NCBI GenBank assembly: GCA_020634795.1
Contig: JACKAZ010000001.1
Location: 372,001-436,000 of the forward strand
DNA: 64,000 nucleotides
DNA from: Ardenticatenales bacterium
GTDB taxonomy: Bacteria; Chloroflexota; Anaerolineae; Ardenticatenales; Ardenticatenaceae
Reading direction: 5' to 3'
This document shows positions 60,112 through 64,000 of this stretch, one piece after another. Within the stretch, counting starts at the first letter, position 1. Each line of letters starts with the position of its first letter. The translations under genes and the position numbers were made by a program. Below the pieces are notes generated by a model. It saw only the letters and a list, made by a program, of their open reading frames with translations, was not told the origin of the DNA and ran no database searches.

Positions 60112-61080
60112 TCACTCGATCATCGCGGCCGGGCCGGGGGACGCGCTGAAGATTTCTTTGACGCTGTCGAGCCGTTGCAGCAGAGCGATCAGTTCGCCCT
60201 CTTGATAATCTTCGCAGATGAAGTGGATGTTCGGACCGGCGTCGATGGTGAAATAGGCCTGCAACCCCTGTTCGCGCCAGAGTTGCACTTTCTTCAGAAG
60301 GTGAAGCGTTTGCGGCGACCAGTAAAAGAGGGGCGGCTGGCTGGACATCATCACGAAGTGCATCGCCAGCGCGTCCGCTTCAATGGCCGGGCCGAGTTCC
60401 ATCAGGTCGCGGGCGCGGATCGCCTTGCGCACGGTCGGCAAGAGCCGCTCGGCTTGGTCGACTCTGGCGTGCAGAAACGGACTGCTGCGCGCGAGGCCGT
60501 GGCCGTCGGCGCTCGACACCTTTTTCTCTTCATGCGCCACCACGGCCACCACGTCCCGTAGCTCGTGCCAGTGATGGCTGTCGAAGAGCGGTTCCGCATA
60601 GCTACTTTCGTCGTCGTGGCCCGCCTGCCATTCCACGAAGCCGCCGAAGAGTGAGCGGCTGGCACTGCCGGAGGCGCGGCGCGCCACGCGGCTGAGGGCG
60701 CGATGGTCGAGTCCGAGGCCGAGGGCTTCGCTGGCCGCAAGGGTGAGTGCGGCAAAGGCGCTGGCGCTGCTGGCGATGCCCGCGCCCATCGGGAAATTGT
60801 TGCGCGACTGGACTTCGGCCTTCGTCTCTATTTTGGCGAGCTGTCGCAACCGATCGAGCTGCTGCACCGCCCGTCGCCGGGCATCCCCTCGCCGTTCCGC
60901 GCCGTCGATCACAATGACATCCGCGTCGAGCGCGTCGTCGAAATTCACGGTGGTGACGGTGTAGAGACGGTCCAGCGTCATCGAAATGCTGTTCGTCAGC
61001 GGCAGGTTGAGCGCGGCATCGGCCACGCCCCAGTATTTGATGAAGGCGATGTTCGATCCGGCGCGGGCGGTGGCGTTCAT
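60112..61080 (-). CDS. mvaD: Diphosphomevalonate (or phosphomevalonate) decarboxylase
   Basis: 322 residues of the GHMP kinase superfamily. Motifs: ARAGSNIAFIKYWG at the start, NLPLTNSISMTL, the phosphate loop PMGAGIASSASAFAAL, SGSASRSLFGGFVEW and the C-terminal FTIDAGPNIHFICE with its Asp. It makes isopentenyl phosphate or diphosphate in the mevalonate route. Some Chloroflexota (Roseiflexus) use phosphomevalonate instead, and I cannot tell which here. No other pathway gene is next to it, and it may follow its own promoter. Confidence 0.93.
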   Translation of the reverse strand: MNATARAGSNIAFIKYWGVADAALNLPLTNSISMTLDRLYTVTTVNFDDALDADVIVIDGAERRGDARRRAVQQLDRLRQLAKIETKAEVQSRNNFPMGAGIASSASAFAALTLAASEALGLGLDHRALSRVARRASGSASRSLFGGFVEWQAGHDDESSYAEPLFDSHHWHELRDVVAVVAHEEKKVSSADGHGLARSSPFLHARVDQAERLLPTVRKAIRARDLMELGPAIEADALAMHFVMMSSQPPLFYWSPQTLHLLKKVQLWREQGLQAYFTIDAGPNIHFICEDYQEGELIALLQRLDSVKEIFSASPGPAAMIE

Positions 61081-61324
61081 GGGGCTGTCTCGCGGAGTGG
61101 TCAGCGATGATCGACGATGGGTCTTTAGCGGTAGATGATGACCAAAAGGGGGGAGAATGGGAAATGGGGGTCGGCTTTAATGGCTGTTTGGCTTTGATGG
61201 GGTGTGGCGGATTGTCCCTGCACGCTTGGGGCATGTAGCGACCTGACTATGTAGGGTCGGGCACAGCGGCCCAACCGCGCGGGGTGCCGTACCCCACCGT
61301 GTGGGCCGCCATGCGCTCAGCCTG

Positions 61325-61653
61325 TCAACCCTCGCTGTGTGCGCCACGACTTATGCTCGGCCTGCGACGTCGCGATTCTATCGCTTCCAACGTGGGAACC
61401 GCTTGTCCGGAAGCGGCTTCATATGGCTCGATCATGCTGACGTGATTCTGCCCGAGGCCCTTCGCAACAGAGAGCGACATGCTGACCAAGGCGACGGAGC
61501 GTCCATTGACCTGCCAGACCACGTAGCTGTCCGTCAATCCCAGTCCCTTGATGAAGCCGTTCGCATAGAGCATGGAGCCTCGGCGAAGGCGGCTTCCGCG
61601 ATCTCTTGGCGTTGGATTTGTTCTTCCGAACCGCGATTGGCACGCGTAGTCAT
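61325..61653 (-). pseudogene. Small gene of unknown family with a frameshift
   Basis: GAAGGAG and an ATG at 61653 open a frame MTTRANRGSEEQIQRQEIAE that soon ends. A second frame from about 61573 reads MLYANGFIKGLGLTDSYVVW, then QVNGRSVALVSMSLSVAK, to 61325. The second part looks like conserved small proteins with an ANGF motif. One base change near 61570 would join them into about 108 residues. It lies just downstream of the MITE-interrupted gene on the same strand. Confidence 0.5.
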
Positions 61654-61692
61654 TATCATCTCCTTCAGATTTTTGTTTTCAAGCAGAGGACT

Positions 61693-62095
61693 TCAAGACG
61701 GAAACTCATCATCGGGCAGCATAATATCAAATCGGAGGGTTGATTGTGCAACGAAGATCAATGGTAACAGCAAAGAAGGGGCCTGCCTGCGCAGGCCCCT
61801 CGGCCGACAGGCCCTCCAGCGGGGATTTTAATCCCCGCCCCACGGTTACACCGTCCATTCCACATCCACATTTGTCTATGAGAATGGGTATAAGACCGTA
61901 TTTTGCCGCGACAGCACTGAGTTTAGCGTGCATATCCGCAAGGAGATCTGGATCCGGACGCATGAAAACTGTGATCACAGAGTTACTCACATCGACAACT
62001 CTACTGTAACGATAAAGTGCGTCATCAACCACCAAATCATAGGCTTGACTTCCCGCCGTCAATGTCGTTTCCTGCAGACGCTCGGCCCATGGCAC
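61693..62095 (-). pseudogene. Small hypothetical gene interrupted by a MITE
   Basis: From a GTG at 62095 (PWAERLQETTLTAGSQAYDL) the frame reaches AAKYGL and enters the element at 61890. Removing the element and one TAA copy restores a frame AAKYGLMLPDDEFPS and a stop at 61693. The original protein was about 78 residues, of unknown family. It is followed by another small gene with a good ribosome site, probably one operon. Confidence 0.7.
61725..61890. mobile_element. 166 bp MITE-like element with TAA duplication
   Basis: A single complete copy starting TATCAAATCGG and ending GAATGGGTA, flanked by TAA on both sides (61722-61724, 61891-61893). It is the cleanest insertion of the family in the window and defines its ends and its 3 bp target duplication. 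No transposase is encoded. Confidence 0.85.
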
Positions 62096-62823
62096 AACGG
62101 TGTACGACTCGTGTGCAGCCCGATCTCGGCCGATGAAAAGAAAGATTGGATAGCTTGTATCCTAAACATATGCCCCTAATCAAAGGTACTTTCAAGGATA
62201 ATTTTTGCCATGCGGCGCCACCACATGGCGATAGGTTGGCGTCTCAAGGATCAGCAGCTTTCGCCGAGTCGTCATGCGCTGTGGCACACCACGGGGGATG
62301 AAAATAGCGCATAAGCCTAGGAATCATTGCGAGGACGTTTGATAACACGGCAACCCGATTCGCGATTCACGATTCGCTCATGGTAAGTATCGCAAAGGGG
62401 GCGCGACGACTGTCAGCAGCTGGCTTATTTTCAGGGTAGAATGGGAACCCTGTCAAGCGTTGTCGATTTATCAATCATTGTCCTCAGCACGAGTTTAGGC
62501 CTGTTGCGTGAGGCGGCAAATGTGGGGAGATCGGCTGTTGGCAACTCTGGGCGCACCGGAGCGACTGTAGGGTCAGGCCTTGCGACTGCCCGCCGCACCA
62601 AACCGGAGGGGGAAACGGGAAGTGCGATCATTCTGCAATACCGTGCCGCGTTGTCGTTGTGGGTGGGCGACCACAAGGGTCGCCCCTACAACCACTGCTT
62701 TTTGCATCGTGGGGAACGGTGTGATGGCGATGCAAAAAGCGACGCTGGTGGACTGCGGCTGCGCTAACACAACCTGCCAGTATCCGGATCGCTCCCACGC
62801 TCCAACTCTCCAACGCTCAAGCG
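62096..62823. other. Non-coding stretch with hairpin repeats
   Basis: About 730 bp with no gene recognised. 62340-62375 has GATTCGCG/GATTCACG words. 62661-62688 is an ACAAG-loop repeat (arms GGGCGACC and GGTCGCCC). 62697-62740 is a hairpin. 62785-62825 has CTCCAACGCTC words like those at 40590. Confidence 0.4.
62697..62740. other. Perfect 13 bp inverted repeat
   Basis: GCTTTTTGCATCG (62697-62709) and CGATGCAAAAAGC (62728-62740) around an 18-base loop. It directly follows the ACAAG-loop repeat. It could serve as a terminator for the convergent radical SAM gene, but the T-run is on the stem. Confidence 0.5.
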
Positions 62824-63951
62824 CTAAACCCGCTCCCGATGCACGGCGATCCGCTCTGGCAGGATGAGGCCGCGTCCGACCTGCGTGCCGACCTTGGCCA
62901 GCGTGGGGGGGTGGAGCAGCATGTTGGCGTAGTTGGCGTTCGCCATCGGGCAGGCGCATTCGCCCGCCGCGATCGAGCGGCGCAGTTCGCGCAGCTTGCC
63001 GGTGTGCTCGAACCAGATGGGACGCAGATCGTAATCGGTCTCGCGCAGGTTACCGACACTTTCAGCGCGGATGCAGCACGTCCAGACATCGCCGTTGGGC
63101 GCGATATGGCCACTGGCCCAGCCCGCATGACAGGGGATTTCCTGCTCGTGCGAGAAAAGCACTTTCTTCGCCAACTGGTAGTATTGGGCGCGGAACGCCT
63201 GCGTCACCCGCGCCAAGCCGTCCACCGGTTGTGAGCGCGCCTGTGCACTGAGGAAATCGGCGATGGGCGCGTACTGCTCGGCCAGGGGGGTGATCTCCCA
63301 GCCCAGCGTCGCCAGCTCGGCCCGCTCCTCGGCCACTTCCGTGATGTAGCTATCCGGCGCCAGCGGCGCGAGGCCGTGGTAGATGTCGTAGAAGCGCTCG
63401 ATGTTGAACTGCGAAATCACGCTGTGGACCGTCAGCACCAAGTTGCTGTGCGTTTTTTGCAGCGCCTTCAGCCCGCGCCACGTTTCCATGGCTTTTTCCC
63501 AGTTGCCCGGCACCACGCGCAGCCGGTCGTGCCGCTCGCCCACTTCGTCCAACGACAGGTTGATGCCGATATTCGTCCCTTGCGCGGCGCGGCACATGCG
63601 GTCGGTCTTCTCAAGGATTCGTTCCGTCAGGATGCCGTTGGTGGGGATCGTAACGACTTCGGGGCGACACTCTTCGTAGGCGGCGATCACCAACTCGTCC
63701 AGATCCTTCCGCAAAAAGGGCTCGCCGCCGGTGAAGGTGATGTAAAAGGGGGTGCGGCCCAGTTTGTGGAAGACCTTGCGCCATTCCTCGGCGCTCATGT
63801 CATCGTTGGGCCGCCGCCAGACATCACAGGTCTTGCATTTGGAGTTGCAGCGGAAGGAGACGGAGACCACGATGCTAAAAGGCAGCATTTTCGGGGTACC
63901 GAACTTGTAGAAGCTCCAATAGAGCGGCAGTTTGGGGAGTAGTTCAAGCAT
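62824..63951 (-). CDS. Radical SAM protein with C-terminal Cys-rich (SPASM-like) region
   Basis: 375 residues. The radical SAM cluster motif CNSKCKTCDVW lies at about 35-45, followed by FTGGEPFLRKDLDELV, the SAM-binding GGEP. The C-terminal third holds extra Cys (EIPCHAGWASGHIAPNGDVW, TCCIRAE, GECACPMAN) for a second FeS cluster, as in SPASM/twitch enzymes that modify peptides or other substrates. No precursor peptide gene is seen nearby, and the upstream side runs off the window. The substrate is unknown. Confidence 0.92.
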   Translation of the reverse strand: MLELLPKLPLYWSFYKFGTPKMLPFSIVVSVSFRCNSKCKTCDVWRRPNDDMSAEEWRKVFHKLGRTPFYITFTGGEPFLRKDLDELVIAAYEECRPEVVTIPTNGILTERILEKTDRMCRAAQGTNIGINLSLDEVGERHDRLRVVPGNWEKAMETWRGLKALQKTHSNLVLTVHSVISQFNIERFYDIYHGLAPLAPDSYITEVAEERAELATLGWEITPLAEQYAPIADFLSAQARSQPVDGLARVTQAFRAQYYQLAKKVLFSHEQEIPCHAGWASGHIAPNGDVWTCCIRAESVGNLRETDYDLRPIWFEHTGKLRELRRSIAAGECACPMANANYANMLLHPPTLAKVGTQVGRGLILPERIAVHRERV

Positions 63952-64000
63952 GATAATAGTTAATGCGGCGTACCGGTGTTTGTCGAAGGGTTGCCGTTCT

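Noticed and set aside
1..64000. tRNA or rRNA genes
   Set aside because: I looked for T-loop words and rRNA-like conserved stretches and found none convincing. A dedicated tRNA or rRNA search would settle it.

Overview
The window looks like a chromosomal segment of a member of the Chloroflexota, probably the Anaerolineae, Ardenticatenia or Caldilineae side of the phylum. This is inferred from the moderately high GC, a mevalonate-pathway decarboxylase, a 7Fe ferredoxin, a WXG100 remnant, heterodimeric ABC exporters, an NrfD-type membrane complex and abundant small intergenic repeats. No rRNA, tRNA or CRISPR array was recognised.

Layout. 1-9.8 kb is a housekeeping block: an SPFH protein cut by the window edge, two small hypotheticals, a DUF2207 membrane protein, a sigma-70 factor with a good promoter, an SLC13-type permease and a tandem-thioredoxin protein. 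10-12 kb is an AT-richer accessory patch with a cassette-like gene, a bidirectional terminator and a tandem array of a 166 bp MITE-like element that joins two truncated genes. 12.3-17.2 kb is a MarR-ABC-ABC operon encoding a heterodimeric exporter. 17.2-22 kb is a patch of small accessory genes (DUF4265, HhH, Nudix, HNH remnant, DUF6994, a nuclease-like protein) with two integron attC-like sites and no integrase. 22.4-28.4 kb is a type IC restriction-modification locus: hsdR is intact, hsdM is frameshifted near its end, and hsdS is badly broken but keeps the TAEL spacer repeats. It is flanked by diverged direct repeats.

29.7-33.6 kb and 40.6-42.4 kb together encode a complex iron-sulfur molybdoenzyme: an FeS-NrfD fusion, a molybdopterin catalytic subunit and a TorD-like chaperone. 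About 7 kb of accessory DNA splits this set. It holds MITEs, three tandem near-identical lipoprotein genes, a truncated WXG100 gene, an IS630 remnant and an IS110 element with a structured upstream region that may be its bridge RNA.

42.6-48.8 kb holds tyrS, ferredoxin, murJ, a conserved hypothetical, a GIY-YIG protein and an MNT/HEPN pair. 48.9-58.5 kb is a seven-gene oligosaccharide operon: LacI regulator, a beta-phosphoglucomutase/GH65 phosphorylase fusion, a sugar ABC binding protein and two permeases, DUF624 and GH130. A promoter with a perfect 18 bp palindromic operator sits in front of it. 58.7-64 kb holds a small membrane protein, a Crp/Fnr regulator, the mevalonate-pathway decarboxylase, two damaged small genes (one interrupted by a MITE with a clean TAA duplication) and a radical SAM protein.

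How the parts work together. The sugar operon suggests import of an oligosaccharide and phosphorolytic breakdown to a sugar phosphate and glucose 6-phosphate. The molybdoenzyme set suggests quinone-linked respiration with an unidentified substrate. The same MITE, heptamer tandem repeats and ACAAG-loop hairpins recur across the window, so small repeats have shaped much of the non-coding DNA.
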